In this document: piece by piece, positions 40,717 to 51,506 of the stretch
Layout of the letters: each line of letters begins with the position of its first letter
How positions within the stretch are numbered: the stretch's first letter is position 1
Assembly: GCF_040564635.1 (NCBI RefSeq)
Contig: NZ_CP159837.1
Coordinates: forward strand, 933,001-997,000
DNA: 64,000 bases
Direction of reading: 5' to 3'
Origin: Planktothricoides raciborskii GIHE-MW2
Lineage (GTDB): Bacteria; Cyanobacteriota; Cyanobacteriia; Cyanobacteriales; Laspinemataceae
Program-made: the position numbers and the translations under genes
The notes under the pieces: generated by a model
The model's input: the letters and a program-made list of their open reading frames with translations, nothing else
Database searches by the model: none
What the model was told of the DNA's origin: nothing

Positions 40717-42245
40717 TACCTCCTAATTGTCGGCATGACCGACTATGTACACCTAGACAAATTTATTTATACAGAAGACTTGCGCCTTCTGAGAACTGGC
40801 TAGTTCGCAGAGATGTTTCATTCAAAGGGTACTGTGTTTGAGTCATCTCCGATGATTTGGTTCGCGCTCATGGCAACTCAAGAAATTACAGGCCAAGTAT
40901 GCTTGATCCTTTGGATGGGCAACATCATAACTAACCTTGGGTTTACCTTACTGTATGAAAATAGGTTCTGCCTAGGATCAATTACAAGCGCCTGTTTTTT
41001 AGAGTGCTGACCCAACTTTTCTGAATTGGGCTGATAGAGCGGATGCTTCAAACCCTTAATATCAGACAATTTATCGCGGTTATGGGAGCGATCGCCATTG
41101 CTGGTTGACAAATTGCCTGTAAAACCCTCTTTGTTTATATTTCCCTAGGCGCAAATTTCCCATAAGGGTTGCTCACACAAGACTTTCGCTTGGCAAAATA
41201 GTGATTTTCACGTTAACAGAGCTTTTGTCAAGGTTTTGTCACATTTGTTACTCTAAATCTTAATTTATTATTAAATAATTGGCAGAAGACGCATAAGATT
41301 CATCTTGATCTTCGGCTTAAATTTTGAGAATCAGTAACCATCCGATTCAGAGAGCAATCTCCGGTAAACGCCTCGATTTTCCGGGGATTCTTGCCCCCGA
41401 TCGCCGCCGATTTGCTGCCATCTCCACGAAAATCCCTTACGGGAGGAGAAAGCGAATCGCCCCTACTTAAGACTAATGCACCATCTCTATATTTGGTGTA
41501 AGATTGGGGTATTTAAGGGAACAATTACCCTATAGCTAGGGTAATTCGCTCATTTTTAAAGGGATAGCCATCTTTAATGATTGCCTCATCTGAATTCTGG
41601 CTAAAATGGGTATAACAGATTAACATACCCAGAAAACCCCATTTCTCGGTGCCATTTCCGGGTGCCATTTCCGGGTGGCATTTCCGGGTCAAATTCTGCC
41701 ACAGCTTACAATTGATGCCTCTTGATGACGATCCACTCTCCTTGGCTCAACAATTCGGGTACGGATCATTGTAGATTCGCTGTGTATATTCGCTGTAAAT
41801 GCGATCGTTCAGACCAGAGCATTTTCATAACCTGGATCGCTGCTGCTGATATCTTTTAAGGTTCTCGTTTTTTCAGACGAGTTTTGTGGAAAAAGTTACC
41901 CAAAGCGATGGCTACAGGAGACTAAGCCCAATGTTTTAAATCCTTAGAGCGATCGACGGCTATGTTTGAGCTTGACAGCGAACAATTTTGAGAATTTTTT
42001 CGTCTTTTGAGTCAAGTTCATTGATTCAATTTATCACTTAGCTAATCTATTTTAGCATTCTCAATGCCATCGGCGATTACCTACGGTAGGCTACGCCAAC
42101 CCCTGCAAGCTGTTAAATTTGGGTTCGAGGAAATCACTCTCATTTGAACAATCTCTGAAGATGTTCAACCAGAAATAAACCTACCGATCCCCGTTGATAA
42201 AAATCCACTTCTAATTTTATATCTACCCAATCTTAAGAGGCTACC
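40717..42245. other. Long (1.5 kb) non-coding region
   Basis: No convincing gene on either strand. Notable structures are a hairpin ATTACCCTATAGCTAGGGTA(AT) at 41524-41545 followed by a T-rich stretch, and three copies of GCCATTTCCGGGTG/GGCATTTCCGGGT at 41651-41690. Several GCGATCGC-like sites and a CCTTACGGGAGG palindrome near 41425 also occur. It may hold non-coding RNA genes or a decayed gene, but nothing could be identified. Confidence 0.5.
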
Positions 42246-42500
42246 ATGCTACAAGATACCGCAACTATCCGTCACTACCAAAAACTTTCTGACGCCCTCG
42301 TAGAATTATGGAATCGGGGCTATCGTTATGACGATATGCGAATGTATTTAGACGGCTATTTAGCTGCATTGCGACAGACCAATACGATCGAAGCCTATCT
42401 AGTTAACAGGCTAGAAGAAGAAATTCATCGGTTTATTTACGATCCTTCTAATTTTGCCATGCCTGAACTTCAGCCAGAAACTGAAGTAAAGTATTATTGA
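42246..42500 (+). CDS. Small conserved cyanobacterial protein, DUF6761-like
   Basis: The 84-residue protein (MLQDTATIRHYQKLSDALVE...) matches in layout a small cyanobacterial family that I know as DUF6761: an N-terminal TIRHYQ helix, WNRGYRYDDMRMYLDGYLAAL, then LVNRLEEEIHRFIYDPSNF and an acidic tail. It is soluble and helical with no motif suggesting catalysis. AAGAGG lies seven bases before the ATG, a good ribosome-binding site. The gene follows a 1.5-kb non-coding region that presumably contains its promoter. Function is unknown. Confidence 0.75.
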   Translation: MLQDTATIRHYQKLSDALVELWNRGYRYDDMRMYLDGYLAALRQTNTIEAYLVNRLEEEIHRFIYDPSNFAMPELQPETEVKYY

Positions 42501-42518
42501 CGACCGGGCAACAATTCT

Positions 42519-42600
42519 TATAGCAATTGTCATAGTTATGAAGTACAAAAAAACCTGTCATTCCCGCGCAGGCGGGAATCCAGAAAACCTCTGTACTTCC
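42519..42600. repeat. Dispersed repeat with the CATTCCCGCGCAGGCGGGAA palindrome
   Basis: TATAGCAATTGTCATAGTTA followed by GAAGTACAAAAAAACCTGTC and the palindromic CATTCCCGCGCAGGCGGGAA recur in related form at 46880-46932 (inverted), 51190-51255, 51333 onward and 60985 onward. This is a small non-coding mobile-type repeat without ORF. Confidence 0.8.
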
Positions 42601-42649
42601 CGAACGACAATAAGCGCTTTAATCTGATTAATCTTAAACTTTAATCTTG

Positions 42650-42684
42650 AAAAACCGGGTTTTTTTAGCCAAAACCCGGTTTTT
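42650..42684. terminator. Bidirectional terminator-like hairpin
   Basis: AAAAACCGGGTTTT is followed after seven bases by its exact complement AAAACCCGGTTTTT, with T-runs downstream on both strands. It lies between the convergent DUF6761-like gene and the GTPase gene, 48 bp from the GTPase stop, and fits a factor-independent terminator for both. Confidence 0.7.
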
Positions 42685-42731
42685 ATTTGTTTGCACATTT
42701 TTTTGAGTATTGCGGTTAATTTTGTTGACGG

Positions 42732-44096
42732 TTAATTTTTTTTAAACCGTTCTTGGGCGGCTTTAAATGCTTCTTGCATGGCTAGTTGAATTTTCTGGGG
42801 ATCGGGTTTTTTGCCCCCCATTAAATCACCGAAATAGACACAAGCCCCTTCCCCTAATGCCCAGGTGTAAGCAGCAGCCCAAGAAGCAGCGATCGCACTA
42901 CCAAGTACCGGGACAAATTTCACCAATTCTCGTCCTACTGCTTGGGCTAAAAATCCCCCAGCGATCGCGCTGACCACCCCTCCCGCTTGAGATGGGGTCA
43001 AGGTTTGGCCGTACAATTTGCCCAATAAACCCACCATTGACACTTGCAATGCGGTCAATACGGGCATGGTGGCAAAAGGCAGGGGGACTGCTGCTAGGGT
43101 GGCCGCCATCACGGAAAAGGCCAAAATATAGCGCCGACCGACATCTCGGTAAAGATTGCCTAACTGTTTGCTGGCATTTTCATCTAATAGTTGATAAATC
43201 GCTTGGGCTTCAGCTTTTGGCAGCATTTCCGCCAAGGTATCTCGGAGATTTTCTAGGCCATAAAATACCGGAGTGTAACCGTCTTCTTCTAAAGTAAAGT
43301 CAATTAAAATAGCGCGATCGCACAAGTTACCAAAAGCCTCTTGCAAACTAGCAAATGCTCGCTGTATTTCTGGATCTTCCGGGGGATAAATCGGATGATT
43401 ATCAACTTCCGGGGGATAAATTTCATGGAGGCAAGTAACCACCAGCAAACAAGGAATATTTGCATCAAATTGTCGCAATTGCTGCACAATTTTTTTTAGA
43501 GTATTTGTGGCAAAATCGTTAATTTTTACCGTGACGATTAAAATTTTTGCCCGCTGACTAGGTTGTTGCAAATCTCCCACTAATTCTTGAATAATCTCTT
43601 CTGTATTTTGACTCACATCACCGAGTCCGACCGTATCAGTAAAAATCAGCAACGGCAGGTCATTAGAAGGATAAGCATAGCGTTGAGTATGTTGGGTGTG
43701 GGGACGAAAACCTTGACCGACAATTTCTGAGGAAACCCCGGTTAGTCCCCGGACAATCGAACTTTTTCCCGCTTGGGGTTTGCCAATTAACGTCGCTTCT
43801 GTAGTTGGTAATTCTGCCCTAACTTTCTCTAAAATTTCGGCAATTTCTGCTTCACTGACTGTTAATGATTGTAAAATTGATTGCAACAGTTTTTGGGCAG
43901 CGGCTTTGCCCACGGGAAAAAGTTGTTTAATTCGGTCAGTGGAGTTATGCCAAATCCCACTTAGGCGATTTTTCCATCCTAGGGGCGATTCGCGAATCTC
44001 TCCTACTTTTTCATCATTCCTAGATGGGTCGGAAATTGGTGCCGGGGACGGCTGAGAATTGTCAGTTTGGGAGTTAGGCTCATGTTGCTGGTTCAT
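42732..44096 (-). CDS. Membrane-associated GTPase with a C-terminal hydrophobic domain
   Basis: From ATG 44096 the product is 454 residues. The P-loop is GKPQAGKSS (105-113), the G3 motif is DTVGLGD, and the region usually holding NKxD reads VVTCLHE, so guanine specificity is not certain. The family resembles Era/YeeP-like GTPases of cyanobacteria. The C-terminal third has several hydrophobic segments (YILAFSVMAATLAAVPLPFA, then GVVSAIAGGFLAQAVG, SAIAASWAAAYTWALGEGA) similar to DUF697 proteins, suggesting membrane attachment. An N-terminal Pro/Ser/Gln-rich segment is followed by EIRESPLG, which is encoded by a copy of the TAGGGGCGATTCGCGAATC palindrome (43980-44005) inside the gene. Function is unknown. 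Confidence 0.82.
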   Translation of the reverse strand: MNQQHEPNSQTDNSQPSPAPISDPSRNDEKVGEIRESPLGWKNRLSGIWHNSTDRIKQLFPVGKAAAQKLLQSILQSLTVSEAEIAEILEKVRAELPTTEATLIGKPQAGKSSIVRGLTGVSSEIVGQGFRPHTQHTQRYAYPSNDLPLLIFTDTVGLGDVSQNTEEIIQELVGDLQQPSQRAKILIVTVKINDFATNTLKKIVQQLRQFDANIPCLLVVTCLHEIYPPEVDNHPIYPPEDPEIQRAFASLQEAFGNLCDRAILIDFTLEEDGYTPVFYGLENLRDTLAEMLPKAEAQAIYQLLDENASKQLGNLYRDVGRRYILAFSVMAATLAAVPLPFATMPVLTALQVSMVGLLGKLYGQTLTPSQAGGVVSAIAGGFLAQAVGRELVKFVPVLGSAIAASWAAAYTWALGEGACVYFGDLMGGKKPDPQKIQLAMQEAFKAAQERFKKN

Positions 44097-44224
44097 AGGT
44101 ATCAACACCACATATGCGGCTGAGATTACATCTTATTTATCACATTTTATTTATCACATTAGACACGAGTGCTTTGATTCGCGCAAAGCCCCCAGTTTTT
44201 ATATTTTCAGATTAGTGAACCACA

Positions 44225-44306
44225 AATATCCGTAGGAACGAAGCATGACCGCAGATATTTCTGGTTAAAAGCTTCAGTTTATTCCCGGAATGCTTCGCCC
44301 CTGGTG
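44225..44306. repeat. GAAGCATGACCGCAG-type dispersed repeat
   Basis: CGTAGGAACGAAGCATGACC on the left and GGAATGCTTCGCCCCT on the right match the core of the MITE-like elements at 8062 and 12683. The TATAGCGGTTTTC ends are not visible here. It ends about a dozen bases before the stop of the beta-glucosidase gene and may affect its 3' end. Confidence 0.6.
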
Positions 44307-44318
44307 GATTATACTGCA

Positions 44319-46179
<1,861 letters not shown>

Positions 46180-46458
46180 ATGCAAATAACTCTAGAAATT
46201 TCTGATGAGGCGATCGCCCAAGCAAGTCAATTAAGTGATGCTGACTGGTTAAGAGAAATTGCGATCGCGCAGCGTCTCGGAACGAGAATCGCGCTATTTC
46301 AACAAGAACTGATTACCCTGGGTCGAGGCAGCAAAATTGCCAGAATGCACCCCATTGAATTTCAGCAGCTTTTAGCGAGTCGAGGCATTTGTATTCATTA
46401 TGATGTGGAAGAATTTGAAGAAGATATTCAGCATTTGCGCGATCGAGGTTGGTTATGA
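46180..46458 (+). CDS. UPF0175-family antitoxin-like protein
   Basis: The 92-residue protein fits the UPF0175 family, small helix-turn-helix-type proteins usually paired with DUF3368 PIN-like toxins. Typical parts are LEISDEAIAQ at the N-terminus, a middle helix-turn-helix (RIALFQQELITLGRGSKIAR, MHPIEFQQLLASRGI), and the C-terminal HYDVEEFEEDIQHLRDRGW. It probably binds its own promoter and neutralises the partner protein. The gene overlaps the next by four bases (ATGA), the standard arrangement of such operons. The partner is internally deleted, so the pair may no longer function. Confidence 0.8.
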   Translation: MQITLEISDEAIAQASQLSDADWLREIAIAQRLGTRIALFQQELITLGRGSKIARMHPIEFQQLLASRGICIHYDVEEFEEDIQHLRDRGWL

Positions 46459-46715
46459 TTGTCGTCAGCGACACATCACCTTTATCGATAACCATTGAAT
46501 TAATTGCAGATGATTTGCTAATTGATGAACGACTCGGACGCAGAGAAGCCTTGAAACTGGGACTATCTGTAATTGGCATATTGGGTATTTTGATGATCCC
46601 TAAACAAAGAGGCTTAATTCCTAGAGTACAAACTCTCATGGATGATCTGGTAAAACAAGCGGGATTTCGGATTAGTCCCCAACTATACGATCGCGTTCTT
46701 GCCTTATCAAACTAA
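46455..46715 (+). pseudogene. DUF3368 toxin with a large internal deletion
   Basis: From ATG 46455 the frame encodes 86 residues. It starts MIVVSDTSPLS, the conserved first acidic motif of DUF3368 PIN-like toxins, but then jumps directly to IELIADDLLIDERLGRREAL and KLGLSVIGILGILM, the region that normally follows about 75 residues later. The C-terminal GLIPRVQTLMDDLVKQAGFR and ISPQLYDRVL are normal. The frame is kept, so a short protein could be made, but most of the nuclease core is missing, and it is unlikely to be toxic. Full-length relatives have about 160 residues. The four-base overlap with the UPF0175 gene remains. Confidence 0.75.
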
Positions 46716-47032
46716 AATAATTCTCTCTGTCTCTGTCGGGACACGGAAGCCTAAGTTTTTACGGTGGTGATGATTTTTTACCACAGAGACACAGAGAAAC
46801 ACAGAGAATATGTCGCCTTTGTGTTCCTTTGTGTCTTTGTGGTGATGATTTTCCCTATTAGCCAAGGGGGGTTTTAATCCCTGCGGGAATGACAGGTTTT
46901 TTGTACTTCATGACCATGACAATTGCTATAATTATATAGCAATCCGTTTAGAGGTTTTGGTAGGGGTAATTCATAAAATACCCCTACGATATGGGTTAAA
47001 TTTCCCAAAATATTACAACTTAAATAGGATTG
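46716..47032. repeat. Repeat-containing intergenic region
   Basis: ATTCTCTCTGTCTCTGT and ACAGAGACACAGAGAA form outer arms (46720-46809). An inverted copy of the 42519-type repeat occupies about 46880-46932 (GCGGGAATGACAGG ... CAATTGCTATA). No gene was found. Confidence 0.6.
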
Positions 47033-48136
47033 CTATGTCTCACCCGTTGAGATCCGTCCTTCACGCTGACCAAACAGCAAAAAATGCTCAAAGGCACTAT
47101 CAAAAGCCCCATTTTGAATTGCTTGAGCCACATCAGGATTTTGATTCAGATAGAAATTGCTATCAAATCCTGGGCCTGGGTTGCGTCCTTCATCTAAGCC
47201 ATGTATGAGAAAGTGCTCTACTCCAGATTGAAAAAACCCGGATATTACTGCCCGATCGACATCAGGATTTTGAGTCAAATAATCCGTTTCATCAAAAAAT
47301 GGGTTACTCGGACGACCTTCTTTTTGGCCAAATAAAATAAAGTGCTCTAGACCACTTTTCAAGAATCCTTGAGCGATCGCTGCATCCACATCGGGATTTT
47401 GCTGCCGATACCACTGCTCATTAAAATAGGCTAATAAGTTTTCTTGAACGTTGGGATCCGCTAAAAAATCATTGAAAGGAGCGCCAGTCAGGGGATCGAT
47501 ATTTTCCTCAATATTTTCCTGAATATTTTGCTGATTCCCAGAGGTGGTTTGCTCTTTTTCAGAACTATTGTCACCAACAGATTCCTTTTCTGTTTCATTT
47601 ACTTGAGAATCTCTGGTGAAGTTTAATATGTCTGAATCTCCAAAAAAATCCTCATTTAAGTCCCCAAAAAAATCTGGATCTACGACTGAACTGCCTGAAA
47701 CATCATTTTCAGAAACCTCGGTGATTTGACGATCGCTCATAAGATTGTTGGCCACAGGATCCTCGTTCAGCCCTGGAATATCAATGCCCTGTCTCTCAAA
47801 AAGTTCGGGGTTGAATGATTGTTGACTCTCTACCACGCTAGTTTGAACGGGTGAATCCCAAAAATAATCCTCATCTGCGAAATATTGATTATTATTCGTT
47901 CTAGATCCGGTTTCAGGATTGTCGCGATCGCCATCACTATTAGACATCAATACTGATAAATCTTCATCAATGAAATTATTGGCTGGGGCAAAATTGCTTG
48001 GATTAATGAAGTTATTATCAAACAAATCGTTCGCACTTTCTAACTCGTCAATGCTTCTGATATCAGGATCGTCCTCTTCCTCATCATTCAGCAAAACTGA
48101 AGCTAAAACCCCATTAATATTCAACTCTGAATTCAT
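47033..48136 (-). CDS. Acidic protein with three C-terminal NPDV/HF/EGR repeats
   Basis: The 367-residue protein has a long acidic, low-complexity N-terminal part (Asp, Asn, Glu and Ser-rich, residues 1-240). Three tandem repeats of about 43 residues follow, each of the form YxxQNPDV, A(I/V)xxGFxxS, HFxxxGxxEGR (for example WYRQQNPDVDAAIAQGFLKS, then GLEHFILFGQKEGR). Such repeats are common in large exported or type I-secreted bacterial proteins, where they often sit near C-termini. There is no signal peptide, in line with a type I or non-classical export route, but no transporter is adjacent. Function is unknown; extracellular matrix or surface roles are possible. Confidence 0.72.
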   Translation of the reverse strand: MNSELNINGVLASVLLNDEEEDDPDIRSIDELESANDLFDNNFINPSNFAPANNFIDEDLSVLMSNSDGDRDNPETGSRTNNNQYFADEDYFWDSPVQTSVVESQQSFNPELFERQGIDIPGLNEDPVANNLMSDRQITEVSENDVSGSSVVDPDFFGDLNEDFFGDSDILNFTRDSQVNETEKESVGDNSSEKEQTTSGNQQNIQENIEENIDPLTGAPFNDFLADPNVQENLLAYFNEQWYRQQNPDVDAAIAQGFLKSGLEHFILFGQKEGRPSNPFFDETDYLTQNPDVDRAVISGFFQSGVEHFLIHGLDEGRNPGPGFDSNFYLNQNPDVAQAIQNGAFDSAFEHFLLFGQREGRISTGET

Positions 48137-48706
48137 AAAATTTACCTCCAGCTATGCATGATTATTACTGAATATTATTTTGCCGATCAAAATTCATCAA
48201 CAATCGGCTATGATATTTTTTGTCAAACCAACGAAATATCATAATATTTTTCTGGATTTTTCTGGGAAATAACTTATGCTTTTATCGAAGGTTTTCCCAT
48301 TTTTGAAAAAGCGGGATTTCCATTGACTTTACTCGATGGTTTGAGTCTCGTTCTTACCCGATCGTCCCTGACCTCATTATGACATAATAAGTAATTTCTG
48401 GCAAATCACTAGATCGGGCAGCGATCGCGTCGCGGGTTCTCAGTTCTCAACAACCTTCTCATCTTCCCGGCATATTTCCAGCTAGATTTATGGTAAATTT
48501 TGGCTGTCTAAAGCTTTTAGAGGCAATCACTGCCAGCCGATTGCCTCAAGAATGCCCATAAATGAAGGCTTGCAGACAATTTCCGCCGCAAGATGACCGA
48601 AAAATCGCCAAAAAAATCTCAAAAAATCTGGACAAAAACCTTGACCGATTTGTATTTTAATCTTTAATATATCAAGAGAATAGCTAAAATTGAGACTGTC
48701 ATTAAT
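48137..48706. other. Intergenic, nothing recognised
   Basis: A region between divergent genes with scattered GCGATCGC sites, AT-rich stretches and no identifiable gene, tRNA or strong hairpin. Confidence 0.45.
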
Positions 48707-49777
48707 ATGTTATCTCAGAACCGGATTTCCGGATCGGTCGGTTCTCTCCTGAAACCTGTTACTTTTTTTACCTGGACGCACTGTTTAGGTTTTCTGATTG
48801 GCTGTGGTTTCGCTTCTAGTATAATTGGGTTAGTGGCTTACCTGATTTTCGGCTCCCAGTTCGGGCAAAACTTTTTGGCCATAAATTCTGCGGTGGAAAC
48901 CAAGCCATCAGACAAAAAATCTGTGGTATTTCCGGAATATTCTAATTCTAAGTATTCTAATTCTAAGTATTCTAATTCTAAGTATTCTAATTCTAAGTAT
49001 TCTAATTCTAAGATATTAGATCAAATTGCCCAAACAAGTGGCTTATCAACCAAAGTGAAGATTACCGTTTGTAATCTCCAGAGAACCTGTTCGCACCTCC
49101 GAGGAAACCAAATCCCAATCAGTTTAGCCAGTTTAATGAAAGTACCGATCGCCGTCACTCTTTTAGATCAAGTGAATCGGCAAAAGATTCCTCTGAATAA
49201 CCAGATTTATATCAGTAAAGGTAACTTTACCGAAGATGCCTCCGATTTAAAAGTAGAAAGAAAATATCCCCTGGGTAAATTATTATTGGAAATGATTGTC
49301 AACAGCAGTAATATTGCTCCCAATCAACTGATAGACTACTTAAGCAGAAATTATATTAACCAAGTGTTAGAAAGTCGCGGCTACCGAGCCACCCGTGTGT
49401 ATGCTAAATTTATTGGGGATATTTTCATCCCTGATGATGCTGGAGAAAAGTTAAATACTTCAACGACCAATGAACTGACGGAAATGATGGTGCAAATTTA
49501 TAATCGTCAGCATCCTGGAGATGATAGATTAATTTCTCTATTTGGGCTACAACACGATCGCGAATTAGGATTTGCCGCATTAAAAGGTTCCTCTGCCAAG
49601 TGGTTGGGGGAAAAAACCGGGCAAAATTCCTGGGTCATTGGCACCACTTTAGCGATGGAAATTTCGGGAAATAAATATATTTTAACAGTGATTGATGATG
49701 GGGTATATTCCGATCAGGCGATTCGTGATGCCATCAGGAAAATTTCTGAATATCTTGCCCAAAAAGGTCATTTTTAG
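48707..49777 (+). CDS. Membrane-anchored serine beta-lactamase-fold protein
   Basis: The 356-residue protein has an N-terminal membrane anchor (FFTWTHCLGFLIGCGFASSI, then IGLVAYLIFG), a repeat linker and a class A beta-lactamase/transpeptidase-like domain. The SxxK motif is S142-L-M-K145 (ISLASLMKVP), the second motif is SSN at 200-202, and the third is KTG in LGEKTGQNSW. The ExxLN general-base motif that follows in class A beta-lactamases is not evident, so it may not hydrolyse antibiotics; a peptidoglycan-related role is as likely. The linker has five tandem YSNSK repeats encoded by exact 15-bp DNA repeats (48938-49012), which could vary in number. No regulator is adjacent. Confidence 0.82.
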   Translation: MLSQNRISGSVGSLLKPVTFFTWTHCLGFLIGCGFASSIIGLVAYLIFGSQFGQNFLAINSAVETKPSDKKSVVFPEYSNSKYSNSKYSNSKYSNSKYSNSKILDQIAQTSGLSTKVKITVCNLQRTCSHLRGNQIPISLASLMKVPIAVTLLDQVNRQKIPLNNQIYISKGNFTEDASDLKVERKYPLGKLLLEMIVNSSNIAPNQLIDYLSRNYINQVLESRGYRATRVYAKFIGDIFIPDDAGEKLNTSTTNELTEMMVQIYNRQHPGDDRLISLFGLQHDRELGFAALKGSSAKWLGEKTGQNSWVIGTTLAMEISGNKYILTVIDDGVYSDQAIRDAIRKISEYLAQKGHF

Positions 49778-49836
49778 GTTTATAACAATCCAGTAATGGG
49801 TATTTTTGGGTTAATATTAATGAGTTGCTTACAGAA

Positions 49837-49884
49837 ACAAATATGTAAACAAATATGTAAACAAATATGTAAACAAATATGTAA
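49837..49884. repeat. 12-bp tandem repeat ACAAATATGTAA, four copies
   Basis: Four exact copies lie 26 bp upstream of the flavoprotein gene, between it and the beta-lactamase-like gene. The AT-rich units hold TATGTAA-type sequences and could alter promoter spacing if copy number changes. Confidence 0.85.
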
Positions 49885-49910
49885 ACCAACAAATATCGGA
49901 GTCAGTTCAA

Positions 49911-51140
49911 ATGAGTTTAAATCGTTTACAAGTTGTGGTAATTGGCGGGGGGGCGGCTGGCTTTTTTGGCGCGAACGCCTGTACACAAGCCAACCCAAAA
50001 GCGAATGTAATTTTATTAGAGGCAGGACGGCAACCCCTGACTAAAGTGCGGATTTCTGGTGGAGGTCGTTGCAATGTCACCCATGCTTGCTTTGAACCGG
50101 CAGTTTTAGCCCAAAATTATCCCAGAGGGGGCAAAGCGTTACGGGGGGCATTTACCCGGTTTCAGCCTAAAGATATGGTGGCTTGGCTGAACCAGCAGGG
50201 GGTGGAACTGAAAACCGAAGCTGATGGGCGGATGTTTCCGATTACCGATAATTCTGCCACGGTGGTGAATTGTTTGTTAACTGCGGCAAAGGATGCGGGG
50301 GTGGAACTGCGGACAGAAAGCCCGGTGATGGCGGTGTATCCTAGGGACAAAAACCCTGGGTTTGAAATCGAGTTAAAATCTGGGGAAATGTTGGAATGTG
50401 ACAAACTTTTGCTGGCGACAGGTAGCAGTCCACGGGGCTATCAGATCGCTAAATCTTTGGGTCATACTATTGAACCGCCAGTTCCTTCTTTATTTACTTT
50501 TAAAATTCGGGATGCCAGATTGGAAGATTTGGCGGGAGTGGCGGTGAAAACAGCGCGAGTCCGCTTGCCAGAGGCGAAATTAGAACAAACTGGCCCAGTG
50601 TTGATTACGCATTGGGGACTTAGTGGTCCGGCAGTGTTGAAACTTTCCGCTTGGGGGGCGAGATTTCTCCACGATCGCCGATATGATACGCCCCTGATGA
50701 TTAATTGGTTGCCGGAATATAAGCTAGAAGTTTTGCAAGAACAAATGCAAGCGGTGCGATCGCAACTTCCCCGAAAAGCGATCGCTACCAGTTGCCCTTT
50801 TCCCGTTCCCCGTCGTCTCTGGGAAAGGCTGCTTAATGTGACGGAAATTGACCATGAAAAGCGTTGGTCAGAGTTATCTAATAAAGGAATTAATCAATTA
50901 ATCACCGAACTAACTCAAAGTCGCTATCAAATCGTCGGCAAAGGTGAATTTAAAGAAGAATTTGTCACCTGTGGGGGCATTTCTTTAAAAGAAGTCGAGT
51001 TCAAAACAATGGAAAGTCGCCGTTGTCCCGGTCTATTTTTTGCGGGAGAAATCTTAGATATTGATGGAATTACCGGGGGTTTCAATTTCCAAAGTGCTTG
51101 GACAACTAGCTGGTTAGCGGGGCAAGGGATGGCAAATTAG
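49911..51140 (+). CDS. HI0933/YhiN-family flavoprotein (NAD(P)/FAD-dependent oxidoreductase)
   Basis: The 409-residue protein has the N-terminal dinucleotide-binding motif VVVIGGGAAGFFGA, the family marker ISGGGRCNVTH (residues about 47-57), LLLATGSSPRGYQ, HWGLSGPAVLKLS, and the C-terminal GEILDIDGITGGFNFQ and SAWTTSWLAG. These place it in the HI0933 group of FAD-binding proteins. The physiological substrate is unknown; some members act in tRNA or thiol metabolism, but I cannot choose. It is cytoplasmic. A strong terminator-like hairpin begins seven bases after the stop. The ATG follows GGAGTCAGTTCAA, a weak ribosome-binding site. Confidence 0.9.
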   Translation: MSLNRLQVVVIGGGAAGFFGANACTQANPKANVILLEAGRQPLTKVRISGGGRCNVTHACFEPAVLAQNYPRGGKALRGAFTRFQPKDMVAWLNQQGVELKTEADGRMFPITDNSATVVNCLLTAAKDAGVELRTESPVMAVYPRDKNPGFEIELKSGEMLECDKLLLATGSSPRGYQIAKSLGHTIEPPVPSLFTFKIRDARLEDLAGVAVKTARVRLPEAKLEQTGPVLITHWGLSGPAVLKLSAWGARFLHDRRYDTPLMINWLPEYKLEVLQEQMQAVRSQLPRKAIATSCPFPVPRRLWERLLNVTEIDHEKRWSELSNKGINQLITELTQSRYQIVGKGEFKEEFVTCGGISLKEVEFKTMESRRCPGLFFAGEILDIDGITGGFNFQSAWTTSWLAGQGMAN

Positions 51141-51147
51141 GATGGCT

Positions 51148-51180
51148 AGATACCGGGTTTCTTAAAGAAACCCGGTATCT
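51148..51180 (+). terminator. Terminator-like perfect inverted repeat
   Basis: AGATACCGGGTTTCTT is followed after one base by AAGAAACCCGGTATCT, 16-bp arms, starting seven bases after the stop of the flavoprotein gene. A near-identical copy follows the minus-strand gene at 53914. The sequence CTGCCAGATAT follows both copies, so these are one dispersed element family used at gene ends. Confidence 0.65.
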
Positions 51181-51189
51181 GCCAGATAT

Positions 51190-51456
51190 AGCACTTTTCA
51201 GGGTTATGAAGTACAAAAAAACCTGTCATTCCCGCGCAGGTGGGAATCCACAAAAAATCTGTAATCCAATAAAAACCGCTATTATAAGTTTACGGGCAGA
51301 AATAAATGCACCACAGACCCCATGAGAAAAAAAACTGTCATTCCCGCGTTAGGCGAAGCCCATGCCCAAAGGGCTATAGGCGGGAATCCAAAGCCTATCG
51401 GCGAGGAACGAAAAGTGCAATTAATTATGTTCACCTACTTATATGTTAAAATTTAT
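51190..51456. repeat. Two dispersed repeats, the second duplicated at 60942
   Basis: 51190-51255 is a copy of the 42519-type repeat. 51296-51456 (GGGCAGAAATAAATGCACCA onward) is closely repeated at 60942-61070, sharing AAACTGTCATTCCCGCG and CGAAAAGTGCAATTAATTA. An insert in the first copy (GTTAGGCGAAGCCCATGCCC) interrupts the palindrome. Open frames here are repeat-derived and not genes. Confidence 0.75.
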
Positions 51457-51506
51457 CTAGTTAAATTACAGATAAATTATGAAATTGGTAAAAAAATAGG
51501 TACACC

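Noticed and set aside
40813-41111. Two short frames (65 and 77 codons) on opposite strands
   Set aside because: They overlap each other, lack motifs and start sites, and sit in an otherwise non-coding region.
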